DNA of 64,000 nt from JABMMZ01 sp040386935 (GTDB lineage: Bacteria > Bacteroidota > Bacteroidia > NS11-12g > UBA955), in NCBI GenBank assembly GCA_040386935.1, contig JAZKEQ010000016.1:1-64000 (forward strand), given 5' to 3'. Position numbers and translations under genes: made by a program. The stretch's first letter is position 1. The number at the start of each line of letters is the position of its first letter. Below the pieces are notes generated by a model that searched no databases, was not told the origin of the DNA, and saw only the letters and a program-made list of their open reading frames with translations. Shown here one piece after another: positions 24,934 through 34,100 of the stretch.

Positions 24934-25839
24934 TCAGAAGAGTTGATTGTCGTTGACAAAGCGCGGAACAGGAATGTTTTGTCCGCATTTTTCATTGAGT
25001 TGCACAATCAGGTATTTGCATAATTCGGGCGAATACAATTCATCGTGCTGGTGCATGAAAAAATAACAGTTTTCAAGTCCCTGTTCCATCCACGATTTCA
25101 GTCGAACCACCCAATCATCGATTCGCTGATAATCAGTGGCATGTAAACTATTGCCTACGAAGCGAATAAAGGCCGTAGAAGAGGTTAGTCGCATATGAGC
25201 GCAGTCTCGTCTGCCGGCAGCATCTGTAATCACTGAGCCGCGACCTTTGGCCTCCATCAATTCATACATCTGGTCGCATTGTGGATTGGCATACCAATCT
25301 GTATGGCGAAATTCCATCATCATTTCAATGTCTTTTGGTACAGCATCCATAAAAGCGGCAATGGTGTCAAAGTGCTTAGCACCCATTTGCGGATGTGGCA
25401 TCAGGAATACGGGTCCTAGTTGCGGTCCCAGTTCATTGATAATATCAAGAAAGTGATTGAGTTCGGGTTCAATATTTTTAAGGCGCTTGTTATGAGTGAT
25501 AACACCTGAAAATTTCGGGCAAAAAATAAAATCTGCCGGTACTTTTTTTAACCATGTTTGTATTTGTGTTTTGGTTGGCAGCTGATAGAAAAAACCGTTC
25601 GACTCAATGCAATTGAATTGTTTGGCGTATTCATCCAGAAAATTGGCCGCCTTGGTGCCTTTGGGGTAAATTTTTCCAATCCAGTCGGGCCTTCCCCATT
25701 TGGCACAGCCGATATGAAAGGTTGTTTTTTTAGCTTTACTTTTTTTTAACACTGCTGTTGTTTGCTTGTGATCAGCAGGCAAGGTTAAATCTAACAGTTC
25801 CAGTTCATGTGCTTCAAGTTTTCCGAATTCCATATACAA
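24934..25839 (-). CDS. DUF72 family protein
   Basis: 301 aa. The DUF72 (YecE-like) TIM-barrel pattern is clear: FHIGCAKWGRPDWIGKIYPKG at the start, then YAKQFNCIESNGFFYQLP, PADFIFCPKFSGVITH, and near the end ENCYFFMHQHDELYSP. Family members average 240-300 residues; their function is unproven, though they are often compared with xylose isomerase-like barrels. It is the first gene read here of the long minus-strand block, and its convergent neighbour is the E2 gene. Confidence 0.9.
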   Translation of the reverse strand: MYMEFGKLEAHELELLDLTLPADHKQTTAVLKKSKAKKTTFHIGCAKWGRPDWIGKIYPKGTKAANFLDEYAKQFNCIESNGFFYQLPTKTQIQTWLKKVPADFIFCPKFSGVITHNKRLKNIEPELNHFLDIINELGPQLGPVFLMPHPQMGAKHFDTIAAFMDAVPKDIEMMMEFRHTDWYANPQCDQMYELMEAKGRGSVITDAAGRRDCAHMRLTSSTAFIRFVGNSLHATDYQRIDDWVVRLKSWMEQGLENCYFFMHQHDELYSPELCKYLIVQLNEKCGQNIPVPRFVNDNQLF

Positions 25840-25862
25840 TTTTAGTGATTAAATCCCGACAA

Positions 25863-26573
25863 TTATGGCTTGTATTCATCATAGGGTTTTGAATCTTTGA
25901 TAATCCGCCCTTTTAAATCGATAAAAAAATGATGATTGGCAATGCTCACATTAGCGACCTTTGTTTTATTATCAAAGTCACGACTGACTTGGTCATAAAT
26001 CGGTTGAATGACGTACTGTCCTTTTTTATTGATAAATCCCCATTTATTATTTTTTAGTACAGCGCCATAATTATTTTTAAACTCCCATGCGAGGTCGAAT
26101 TCTACTGCAATGATAACTTTACCTGAAGTATCGATATAGCCCCACTTATCACCCACACGTACAGCTGCCAAACCGTTATTAAATTCTGTAACAGAGTTGT
26201 AAATGGCAGGACAGATTTCTTTGCCACTTTTGTTTAAAAATCCGTGCATTTTTTGTTGTTCAAAACCAATCATGCCTTCGTTGGCAAATGAGCTGATGTA
26301 GTCGTATTTGGCAGGTACAATTAATGCGTTGGTGATGGTGTCTTTTATTCCCCATTTTTTTTCTATGCGTACAAGCACAGTATGCGGTCTGAATTTGCCG
26401 TATATTTTTTCAATGATTGTGTCGTTACGAGTAGTTGTATATTGGTCAGCATTCAAAGCGGTATTAATAGTTGAACTGATGCGTTTGTGTTTAACAGATT
26501 GGGTAAACATTAGACCCAATAAACCTACTAAAAGGATGATGCCAATAATCGTGATAATGTTTTTAATATTCAT
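25863..26573 (-). CDS. WG-repeat protein with N-terminal membrane anchor
   Basis: 236 aa. A membrane helix at about 5-25 (IITIIGIILLVGLLGLMF) anchors it. The rest contains WG beta-hairpin repeats (KWGIKDTITNALIVPAKYD, FLNKSGKEICPAIYNSV, KWGYIDTSGKVIIAVEFD, KWGFINKKGQYVIQPIYD, FIDLKGRIIKD), about five copies of roughly 32 residues. WG-repeat proteins are common in Bacteroidota and of unknown role. The repeats face the periplasm if the helix is an uncleaved signal anchor. Confidence 0.87.
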   Translation of the reverse strand: MNIKNIITIIGIILLVGLLGLMFTQSVKHKRISSTINTALNADQYTTTRNDTIIEKIYGKFRPHTVLVRIEKKWGIKDTITNALIVPAKYDYISSFANEGMIGFEQQKMHGFLNKSGKEICPAIYNSVTEFNNGLAAVRVGDKWGYIDTSGKVIIAVEFDLAWEFKNNYGAVLKNNKWGFINKKGQYVIQPIYDQVSRDFDNKTKVANVSIANHHFFIDLKGRIIKDSKPYDEYKP

Positions 26574-26608
26574 TGGGATTTGACATTATATTGCTGTTCA
26601 TCTTGTTT

Positions 26609-26971
26609 TTAATGATTTGAAAGCATCGTGAGTGCTTTCTCTTTCGAATCTACAAAGTTCACCTGTTTGCCTTTATTGCTTTCATACATGAAATCAGTAA
26701 TACTCTTGCTGGTGTATTTTGAAAAATCGCCTACTATCGCAAGGTGGACACGGTAATTGGAAAATTTTTGAAGAATCTCACCGGCCAGTCCATTTTTCAA
26801 ATCAAAAAAGAGCGGGGTGATGTTGCGTTCATATAGCATCATTCTATCAAAGTCCTGATAGTATAAATCCATCAATAGGTTGAGACCCTCATCGGCAGTT
26901 TGTATCAACATTGCATCGGATATAATTTCTGCAATTTTAATGTCGTTGATATGGTGTGTTTCTATGTGCAT
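26609..26971 (-). CDS. DUF4180 domain protein
   Basis: 120 aa. I choose the ATG at 26971; it starts the conserved part (MHIETHHINDIKIAEI) and leaves a 25-bp gap to mepB, whereas an in-frame upstream codon would overlap it. The sequence follows the DUF4180 pattern: a strand-turn segment, then DEGLNLLMDLYYQDFDRMMLYERNITPLFFDLKNG, then LAGEILQKFSNYRVHLAIVGDF. It resembles STAS-like small proteins, with no catalytic residues I can point to. It is probably cotranscribed with the MepB-like gene. Confidence 0.82.
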   Translation of the reverse strand: MHIETHHINDIKIAEIISDAMLIQTADEGLNLLMDLYYQDFDRMMLYERNITPLFFDLKNGLAGEILQKFSNYRVHLAIVGDFSKYTSKSITDFMYESNKGKQVNFVDSKEKALTMLSNH

Positions 26972-26996
26972 TGTAAATAAATAACAGATGTTATTT

Positions 26997-27518
26997 TCAC
27001 ACAAATAGTTTTCTCGCTAAATCCAAATCAACATTTTTATGAGCAGGAATAGGTAGGAAATACAGTGTTTGCCAGCGCTGTGTTTTTTCTGCTTGCTTGT
27101 TTTGTGTCATATCCCAAGGTGGATACACCCTGATACCGCGTTTGCCTTCCTTACCATTTCTAGTGATGATGCCTTTGTCTGCTAATACAATTTTGGGGAA
27201 AATAAATTGTCCGAAATGGTCATTATTTCTAACAGTAATAATCAAATAATCCATGTTGTCTGATACATCAAAAGGTTCAGTAATGCCGGCATTGTTGCGC
27301 TTCCAAATAGCGACAAACTGCCCTTCCTTTTTTGGTGTAATATTAGCACCACGGTATTGCACTATTTTTCCATTTAATTCAAATGAGCAAGCATGATAGG
27401 CACTGCCTTCAGTATTTATAACAGGATTTGAGAAATGAAAATTGCACTTGTCATACACTTTTATTTTAGCCATCAGCAAGTCGGGGTAAAGTAGTGAAAG
27501 TTGAGAATCCGTTGTCAT
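26997..27518 (-). CDS. MepB family protein
   Basis: 173 aa. The MepB domain covers most of the protein: SAYHACSFELNGKIVQYRGANITPKKEGQFVAIWKR, YLIITVRNNDHFGQFIFPK, KGKRGIRVYPPWD-like GKEGKRGIRVYPPWD. MepB is named from the third gene of the staphylococcal mepRAB locus, but its biochemical function is unknown and no transporter lies nearby. A partial match to the local operator motif (AAATTGAGACTGTTTCAC at 27531-27548) precedes it. Confidence 0.88.
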   Translation of the reverse strand: MTTDSQLSLLYPDLLMAKIKVYDKCNFHFSNPVINTEGSAYHACSFELNGKIVQYRGANITPKKEGQFVAIWKRNNAGITEPFDVSDNMDYLIITVRNNDHFGQFIFPKIVLADKGIITRNGKEGKRGIRVYPPWDMTQNKQAEKTQRWQTLYFLPIPAHKNVDLDLARKLFV

Positions 27519-27588
27519 TTAAGTGGTGATAAATTGAGACTGTTTCACATTCAATTTTACTTATTGTTTATTGATGCTTCCCTCAATA

Positions 27589-27957
27589 TTAATGTGGGCC
27601 ATTGGTGTTTTTATAATATTGTTTAATGACGACTTTTTGTAATATGCGTTTGATAATTAATTCAGCAAGCACGTTATTATAACTGACGCCTATATGTGTG
27701 TGAAGCGCTTTTTTTAATTGCGCTTCACTAATGTCGATGCGATAGAGTAATTGCATGATGCCACTATCAGATTTTGTTTCATTTCGCTGTAATTCAAAGG
27801 CGATACTTGCAAGCATTTTATTGTAATCGGGTTCAAGTTCATCGATGAAGGAAGTGGGGTAATTGCTTTGTTCAAAATCTTTGATTAACTGCATTTTGAA
27901 AGCATCTAACAATGTTTTACTGCTTAGCTGACGATTGATATCCGGTAGATCTTGCAT
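27589..27957 (-). CDS. Hypothetical protein, mostly helical
   Basis: 122 aa with no signal peptide or membrane helix. It is rich in charged helices (LLDAFKMQLIKDFEQ, YNKMLASIAFELQRN, SEAQLKKALHTHIGV). I do not recognise a family. It is followed by mepB and preceded by a palindromic operator-like site at 28010-28021, so it shares a regulatory signal with the DUF2798 gene next door. Confidence 0.65.
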   Translation of the reverse strand: MQDLPDINRQLSSKTLLDAFKMQLIKDFEQSNYPTSFIDELEPDYNKMLASIAFELQRNETKSDSGIMQLLYRIDISEAQLKKALHTHIGVSYNNVLAELIIKRILQKVVIKQYYKNTNGPH

Positions 27958-28009
27958 GAGTTAGTGTTTTTAGGGTTGTCGGCCGTTTGCTTTTTATAGT
28001 AGTAAAATT

Positions 28010-28021
28010 GACTGTTTAGTC
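28010..28021. promoter_or_regulatory. Operator-like inverted repeat, copy 1
   Basis: GACTGTTTAGTC within AAATTGACTGTTTAGTCGAAAT: half-sites GACTG and (C/T)AGTC around TT. It lies 52 nt upstream of the gene ending at 27589. This is the shape of TetR/AcrR-type operators; no such regulator is in the window. Confidence 0.45.
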
Positions 28022-28062
28022 GAAATTTAATATTAGCCTGTTAAATTTTTTAATAAACACTA

Positions 28063-28281
28063 TTACCCTTTCTTTTTCAAAATGACATCTACTAATTTCT
28101 GTACAAGTGGTCCTATTATCAATATAGCAGGAATAACAACGAGATAGGCAATACCCCATGATTTTAGCCATATTCTGAAGAATGCATCATTAAAGCCAAT
28201 ATTGATAGATATAAGGGTAAAGGAAATGATGCAAGTGGTGACGATTCCCATTATAAGCGCAAAGGCTATTTTATTTTTCAT
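28063..28281 (-). CDS. DUF2798 small membrane protein
   Basis: 72 aa with two membrane helices (IAFALIMGIVTTCIISFTLI at about 4-23 and AYLVVIPAILIIGPLVQKLVD at about 45-65), joined by NIGFNDAFFRIWLKSWG. This is the full DUF2798 domain, normally 65-80 residues and often found with TetR-regulated genes. A perfect operator-like palindrome at 28305-28316 lies 23 nt upstream. Function unknown. Confidence 0.82.
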   Translation of the reverse strand: MKNKIAFALIMGIVTTCIISFTLISINIGFNDAFFRIWLKSWGIAYLVVIPAILIIGPLVQKLVDVILKKKG

Positions 28282-28304
28282 ATTGATTGATGATTGTATA
28301 AATT

Positions 28305-28316
28305 GACTGTTCAGTC
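28305..28316. promoter_or_regulatory. Operator-like inverted repeat, copy 2
   Basis: GACTGTTCAGTC is a perfect GACTG/CAGTC inverted repeat with a 2-bp centre, inside AAATTGACTGTTCAGTCGG. It sits 23 nt upstream of the DUF2798 start and would overlap its promoter. Confidence 0.55.
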
Positions 28317-28345
28317 GGATGTTAATTTTAGAAATATTATCATTA

Positions 28346-28840
28346 TCAATTCACATTTACAATGAATAGATAGTCGTGTTTTTGATAGTAAGCGATTGCC
28401 TCTTTACTGCTACTGTCTACAGCAACTAATAAGGGTTGGTCAGTTGAGTTGTTGTCTGAAAAAAAGCTGCAATCTTTTTTCATCTGTCCGGTAGGGCAGA
28501 AAGTGATTTTTATAGTATCAATTCCCTTTCTTTTTCCTTTAAAGGTCCATGAAGCGCTTCCACCAACGCCATTTGACCCAAATATGCTTAACCAGCTGGC
28601 AGTATAATCTTCATCAATTAGCTCCACAGTAGGGCAGCTGTTTTTATTAATCCAACAATTTGAATATCCGGTGGAACCATTTTCCATAAATTTAACCGTA
28701 AAACTTTCTCCTATGCTGATGTTAAATTGATCTGATTCACCCATTTTATAATAGTTGTGCGATGAAACAAAAATATAAAGTATTATTCCTGCAACAATAA
28801 CAAGTGAAATGACAAGTATGATTTTTTTCTTAGTCTTCAT
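28346..28840 (-). CDS. Chagasin-like (I42) peptidase inhibitor
   Basis: 164 aa. An N-terminal membrane helix (IILVISLVIVAGIILYIFV, about 7-25) is followed by a chagasin/I42-type domain. Two of the three inhibitory loops are recognisable: NGSTGYSNCW (the NPTTGY-type loop) at about 54-63 and GVGGSASWTFKGKRKG (the GxGG loop) at about 91-106. The domain has extra Cys residues that could form disulphides. Such proteins inhibit papain-type Cys peptidases. The start overlaps the GNAT gene end by 11 bp. The third loop (RPW) is not evident, so activity is uncertain. Confidence 0.68.
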   Translation of the reverse strand: MKTKKKIILVISLVIVAGIILYIFVSSHNYYKMGESDQFNISIGESFTVKFMENGSTGYSNCWINKNSCPTVELIDEDYTASWLSIFGSNGVGGSASWTFKGKRKGIDTIKITFCPTGQMKKDCSFFSDNNSTDQPLLVAVDSSSKEAIAYYQKHDYLFIVNVN

Positions 28841-29297
28841 TAATAGGAATTAAATTTTTCTCGAAGCACACACTGCTGGCAACACCTTCGTATTGGCCAT
28901 AGTTAGGAATGGTGTTGTAATTATTTTTTTGATACAGGCCTATGGCTTCAGGTTGTTTGATACCTGTTTCTAAAATGCATTTTTTATACCCCAATTCTTT
29001 GGCCCAGTGTTCCAATTCGCCCAACACTAATGAAGCAATACCATGCCCCCGTTTTTCAGGTGGAACGAACATGCGTTTTACTTCCATAACACCCGGCTCA
29101 TAGTCCTTGATAGCGCCACAACCTACGGCAATATTATTTTCGTAAATCACTACGACATATTTGATCATGGTAATCTTGTTGTACTGCGCAAAAAAAGCAT
29201 GTTCATCGCCATCTCTAATGGCCAGGTCTTTGTCGAGGGCTTTTACTAATTCCTGAAAATTTGAATCGTCTGAATTGGTGCGTTTAATGGTATACAT
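28830..29297 (-). CDS. GNAT family N-acetyltransferase
   Basis: 155 aa GCN5-like acetyltransferase. The acetyl-CoA-binding motif A is EVKRMFVPPEKRGHGIASLVLGELEHWAKELG in the middle, with the R/Q-x-x-G-x-G/A signature as RGHGIA at about 89-94. The last strand region IGLYQKNNYNTIPNYG is motif B. The substrate cannot be read from the sequence; the closest overall layout is that of PanZ/YsnE-type GNATs acting on small molecules. It overlaps the inhibitor gene by 11 bp. Confidence 0.88.
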   Translation of the reverse strand: MYTIKRTNSDDSNFQELVKALDKDLAIRDGDEHAFFAQYNKITMIKYVVVIYENNIAVGCGAIKDYEPGVMEVKRMFVPPEKRGHGIASLVLGELEHWAKELGYKKCILETGIKQPEAIGLYQKNNYNTIPNYGQYEGVASSVCFEKNLIPINED

Positions 29298-29336
29298 TTT
29301 TAAAATGCTGAATTATTTTATAGTTGAATAAGTTTC

Positions 29337-30062
29337 TTAACACATCCAATATTTTCTTTTTATAAAGTCGATGATGGCCGGTCCGCCAGTGCAGCCGCCA
29401 ATTTCATCCAGCTGCATATCTGTATTTTTGTGCCCAATTATCCAAACACCTGAGCGATGTTTCATGATTGTACCCTGATCAAGTATATCTCCTTTTTTTG
29501 CCAATCCAAGTCGACCACCACTTTCGTAAATTACTTTTATTGATTCGCCCTTAATGACAACAATTACTTTATCGCCCATTGATCTTCCTTCCCATTCTGC
29601 ATATGCAATATCAAAATGGTATTGGCCATCCGGTAAAATTTCATTTGATTGTATGATATTTTTTGCTCTGGTATTCCAAGGGATTAAGGTATCATTTACG
29701 ACATCATAATTATAAATTATTTGTGTGATACTGTCAATGTAAATGATCTGCTTGGTTGTAAAGCGGAGACTGTCGCTGTGTACTATTCTCACAAATGCAT
29801 AATTTCGGCCATTTTGCTGTTTGCGCTGTTTGAGATAAGTGACAGGAGTTGTTGTTGAAATATCTTTATTTGCTTCAAGATAGTCCGCTATGAATGAGTC
29901 AGCCCACAAGCATACCTCTGTAATGGTATCTCTCTTAGCTGAATCAGAAGTTTGATTGTTGAATGTTGTTGTTTTCTGTTGTTCAGTAGGGTTGAAACAA
30001 GCCGACAAACAGGCCAAAGCAGTGATTAATAAAACTGTTTTGTTAAATTTAAAAATGCTCAT
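29337..30062 (-). CDS. Hypothetical lipoprotein
   Basis: 241 aa. The signal peptide carries a lipobox LSAC at about residues 19-22 (CFNPTEQQ follows), so it is a predicted lipoprotein. The mature part has strands such as YLKQRKQQNGRNYAFVRIVHSDSLRF, QYHFDIAYAEWEGRSMGDKVIVVIKGESIKVIYE and GVWIIGHK. I do not recognise a family. It lies 24 bp after another predicted lipoprotein gene, and the two may be cotranscribed. Confidence 0.72.
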   Translation of the reverse strand: MSIFKFNKTVLLITALACLSACFNPTEQQKTTTFNNQTSDSAKRDTITEVCLWADSFIADYLEANKDISTTTPVTYLKQRKQQNGRNYAFVRIVHSDSLRFTTKQIIYIDSITQIIYNYDVVNDTLIPWNTRAKNIIQSNEILPDGQYHFDIAYAEWEGRSMGDKVIVVIKGESIKVIYESGGRLGLAKKGDILDQGTIMKHRSGVWIIGHKNTDMQLDEIGGCTGGPAIIDFIKRKYWMC

Positions 30063-30086
30063 TTTTCAATACAAAAAAAGGATTTA

Positions 30087-30623
30087 CTAATCATGCTGAT
30101 AACAACTATAGGGACTTACACAGATTAATTCAGGCCATTCAAACTCAATTTTTTCAGTAAAAACTTTTCTATTTTTTGTTAGGCTATCAATGTAATTAAA
30201 ATACAACTTATTGTCCTTTATTTTAAAAGGAAGTTCATTACGCATATCTAAGTGGTAGCGCTGTACAATTTGCTTTTTTTCATTTAAGAAGTATATAGTA
30301 GTATTGCCACGTTTTCCGGTGGCAGTTTCAATCAATCTGAATGATGTTAATACATGGTAGTTTTGACCATTAGCAGTAGTTATTGAACCAAGATTAATGA
30401 TATTGTCAGTAAATTCTTCTTCAACAATCAAATGCGACTTAAATTTTAGACTAGAATCAATATAGTTTGTAATTTCAAATTGAGGTTCAATTATTGCCAT
30501 ATCAATTGTTTTATTAGCAATTTGACATGAATTAAAAACGGCTCTATTGCTTTTATATGTTTTATTTTTTGAGGTAGTGCAGCTTACCAAAATGATTATC
30601 AAAATATACTTGCATGAACTCAT
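30087..30623 (-). CDS. Hypothetical lipoprotein
   Basis: 178 aa. A short signal ends in the lipobox LVSC (residues 12-15, MSSCKYILIIILVSC). The mature protein has a run of strands (DMAIIEPQFEITNYIDSSLKF, YHVLTSFRLIETATGKRGNTTIYF). No family is recognised. It precedes the similar-sized lipoprotein gene by 24 bp and follows the response regulator after 82 bp. Confidence 0.7.
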   Translation of the reverse strand: MSSCKYILIIILVSCTTSKNKTYKSNRAVFNSCQIANKTIDMAIIEPQFEITNYIDSSLKFKSHLIVEEEFTDNIINLGSITTANGQNYHVLTSFRLIETATGKRGNTTIYFLNEKKQIVQRYHLDMRNELPFKIKDNKLYFNYIDSLTKNRKVFTEKIEFEWPELICVSPYSCYQHD

Positions 30624-30705
30624 AGGGTGTTTTGTTAATTATTGAAAATACCAAAGTCGTTATCAATCAGCATAACCCCAAAATTCTACGATTATTTTCT
30701 AAACA

Positions 30706-31092
30706 CTAAATAGCTTGCAAAGCTTCAACTGTCAAGGGCTTTGGAATGAATCCCGCAATATGTGGATTCGCTTTTGTTGCTTCTTCATCAATGGGGTTGA
30801 TTGAAGTTGTGTGCATGTAAATTGAAAGCTTGTCAAATGGTATTTGCTCGGTAGATTCAATTTCATCCAATAACTCCCAGCCTGACAAACCGGGCATGTT
30901 AATGTCAAGCAAAACAATGGTTTTATTTTTAATGGGTTCGCTTATAAACTCCTTGAGATAGTCGAGCCCTTTTTGTGGGTCAGTAAAAGTTTTTACCGTT
31001 GCTTTGTCGTGCACCCTTGCAATCTGGTATTTGCATACCACTGTGTGAAGGGTTTCGTCATCGATAATAATGTAATCCGGCTGTATGGTCAT
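30706..31092 (-). CDS. Single-domain response regulator
   Basis: 128 aa receiver domain with no output domain. The acidic pair is in YIIIDDE at about residues 7-13, the phosphoacceptor Asp in VLLDINMPGLSGWELL at about 59-74, the conserved Thr/Ser region at MHTTS, and the Lys in GFIPKPLT near the end. It is 19 bp downstream of the histidine kinase gene on the same strand, so the two form a two-component pair. Without an output domain it must act by protein contact or by passing phosphate on. Confidence 0.9.
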   Translation of the reverse strand: MTIQPDYIIIDDETLHTVVCKYQIARVHDKATVKTFTDPQKGLDYLKEFISEPIKNKTIVLLDINMPGLSGWELLDEIESTEQIPFDKLSIYMHTTSINPIDEEATKANPHIAGFIPKPLTVEALQAI

Positions 31093-31111
31093 TGTAATAT
31101 TTTATATATTC

Positions 31112-34100
31112 TTAATTTTCAAATTCGATTGTAAAATCAGTTCCAAAATTTTCTCGGCTTTTAATTGAAATCTTACCTCCTAATGCCTCTACCTGGGTTT
31201 TTATCATATATAGTCCCATGCCTTTACCCGCAATGTGAAAATGGAAACGCTTGTAGAGGCCAAACACATTTTTTCCATTTCTTTTTAAATCGATGCCAAG
31301 GCCATTGTCTCCGAAGTGCAATACGGTTTTATTATCGCGTATTTCACTACTAATCCTAATGACAGGATCCACATTGGGTTGTCTGTATTTAATGCTGTTA
31401 GAAATCAAATTATAGAAAATGCTGTAAATATACGTTTTGATGGTAATTAATTCATTAACGGCCTCAAAATCGCATTCAAATTTAACCTTTTCATAATTAA
31501 TCGCACTGCTTAAACTCACTTTGATGTCTTTGATGAGGTTTGAAAGTAGAATGGATTCCTTTTTCTCGCTCAAATCCCGCTTCACCTGCAGTATTGTATT
31601 CAGGTCTCTTATCACCGAGTCGAGATTATGAGCGGCTTCTCCCATACCATGAATCAATTGATCTTTCTCAACGGGTTCTACATGAACGTCCTGAAGTATA
31701 TCTGTAAGTCCCAAAATGGTTGCTACCGGACTGCGTAAATTATGCGAGACGATATAGGAAAACTGCTCAAGGTCTCTATTGCGTTGCAAGAGTTCATGCA
31801 TATTTTTTTCGCGCTCGAGTTCCAGAAGCTTACGGTCGCTGATGTCGCGCAATATTTTAGAGGCACCTATTACATGACCCGCTGCATCAAAAATTGGTGA
31901 AATCGTTAATGAAACATGAATCAATTCGCCATTCTTCTTTTTTCTTACGGTTTCGTAGTGATCCACTGATTCACCCTTTTTTATGCGTGTCAGAATTTCT
32001 ATTTCTTCATTGTAAAGATGAGGGGGGATCATTTGTCTGATAGGATTCCCAATAGTTTCAGAAGCCGCATAACCGAGTATGGATTCGGCCCCGTGATTCC
32101 ATGAAGTAACAATGCCATCCAAAGACTTACTGATAATGGCATCTTCGGATGAATTAACAATAGAGGTCATCAGGCGTTGTTGTTCTTCAAGTTTTTTCCT
32201 TTCACTGATATCTCTTATAAAGGAGCAGAAGAAATCGTTGCCATTGTCTTTAATTACGGCAATACTTAATTCTACAGGAAACTCTTTACCGCTTTTATGC
32301 AGGGCGCTTATTTCTATCGTTTTATTAATCACCCGTCCTTCACCTGAATGGCCGTAATGTTTAAGTCCCCGTTCATGGCCCTGTCTGTATTGAAGAGGAA
32401 TAATTACATCGCTCATTTTTTGACCCAGTGTTTCGGCTTCTGTCCACCCAAATATTCTTTCGGCCTGTGGAGTCCAGATAGTAATCAATCCTTGTTTATC
32501 CATCCCTACAATGGCATCCAGTGCAGAATTGATGATATGTTTCCTTGTTTCCTGACTGGCAGTAAATTTCTCGCGTGCGATAATGCTTTCAGTGATTACT
32601 TCAGTAAACATAATAATACCTCCAATTTCACCTGTAGACTTGCGCCATGGACGTATCTCCCATCTCATCCAATCTCTGGTGCCATCAATACGAATAAATG
32701 AATCCTCCTCGTTCCGCTCAATTGCCCCTTTAAGGCAGCGTTGATGAATATCTTTCCATTCCTGTTGTATTTCAGGAAATACTTCATAATGGTTTTTGCC
32801 AATGATAGTTTGATTGCCAAGATTGTAATCGTTCATCCATCTCCGGCTGGTGGCAATGTAGCACATCTCTGTATCAAACATCGCAAGTGAGGCCGGACTG
32901 TGCTCAATAAACAGGCTGAGCTGCTCTCTGCTTTCTATTAATTCTTGCTCTATTTGTTTGCGTTCTGTTATATCTCTAATTACGGCCATAATCACCTGTT
33001 CATTGTTCATTGTCCAGGTATTGATGGTGATGGATATGCGAACCAGGGTGCCGTTTTTTCTTTTACAGGTTAATTCCAGGTCTTTTAGATTTTTGTTTGC
33101 TTTAAAAGCCGAAATAATTTTAGCACGGTCATCGGGGTCAATAAAGAGATTGAGCTCTGTTGTTGTTTTGCCAATAGATTCTTCTCTTGAATAACCAAAT
33201 AAATCGCAAAAACTTTCATTGATATCAATGATTCTTCCTTCGTTGAGTGTGCCAATATAAAATGCATCTTGACTGGTCATGAAAGACATTCGAAATTTTT
33301 CTTCACTTTCCTGTATCTGCGCTTCATTACTTTTGCGTTCAGTGATGTCCTGAAATCCTCCCAGAATGGCTTTTGCTCCTTTATAGGATGTTTCACCACA
33401 AAACACTTCAGCCCATAACATTGAACCGTCTTTTCTTTTATATTTTAATTCAATATGGAAATCATCAATAACACCGGCCTCTAATTTTTTTCGCCATTCT
33501 ATCAATGCATCAGGTGTATAGCTTTCATCAACGATTTCTCTGAAGTCATTTATATTGATTAATTCATCTTGTATGTAGCCAAGGTCATGCGCAAACTTAG
33601 GATTGACATAAACAAACTTTTCTTTTTGTATAATGTAAACACCTACAAATGATTTTTCGACAAGGTTTCTGAAATTTAATTCAGATTCTTTTTGTTCGGT
33701 AATATCACTTACACTGCCTATCAATGAAGCAGGGTTGCCTTCCGCATCTTTCATCACTACAAATTCATCTTTCAGCCAGCGGTATTCACCATTGGATTTA
33801 TGTTTAAAACGGTATTCAACACAGTTTTCAAATCCTGCGGGTTCTTCAATGGCTTTAGTGAGTCCGGTTTTTACCGCTTCAACATCATCCGGATGCATCA
33901 AACCTAAAACAATTTCAATCGGTGTAGTATTCAACTCATCCTGTGTGTATCCTGCTATCTTTTTGAATACAGGGCTGAGATATTCATACGTATTTGTATT
34001 GAGATTGCGCTTATAAGAGGCCGATAAAGAATTTTCAAGCACTTCACGGAAGCGCAGCTCACTTTCTATTAATTCTTTCTCTATCCTTTTGCGTTCTGTA

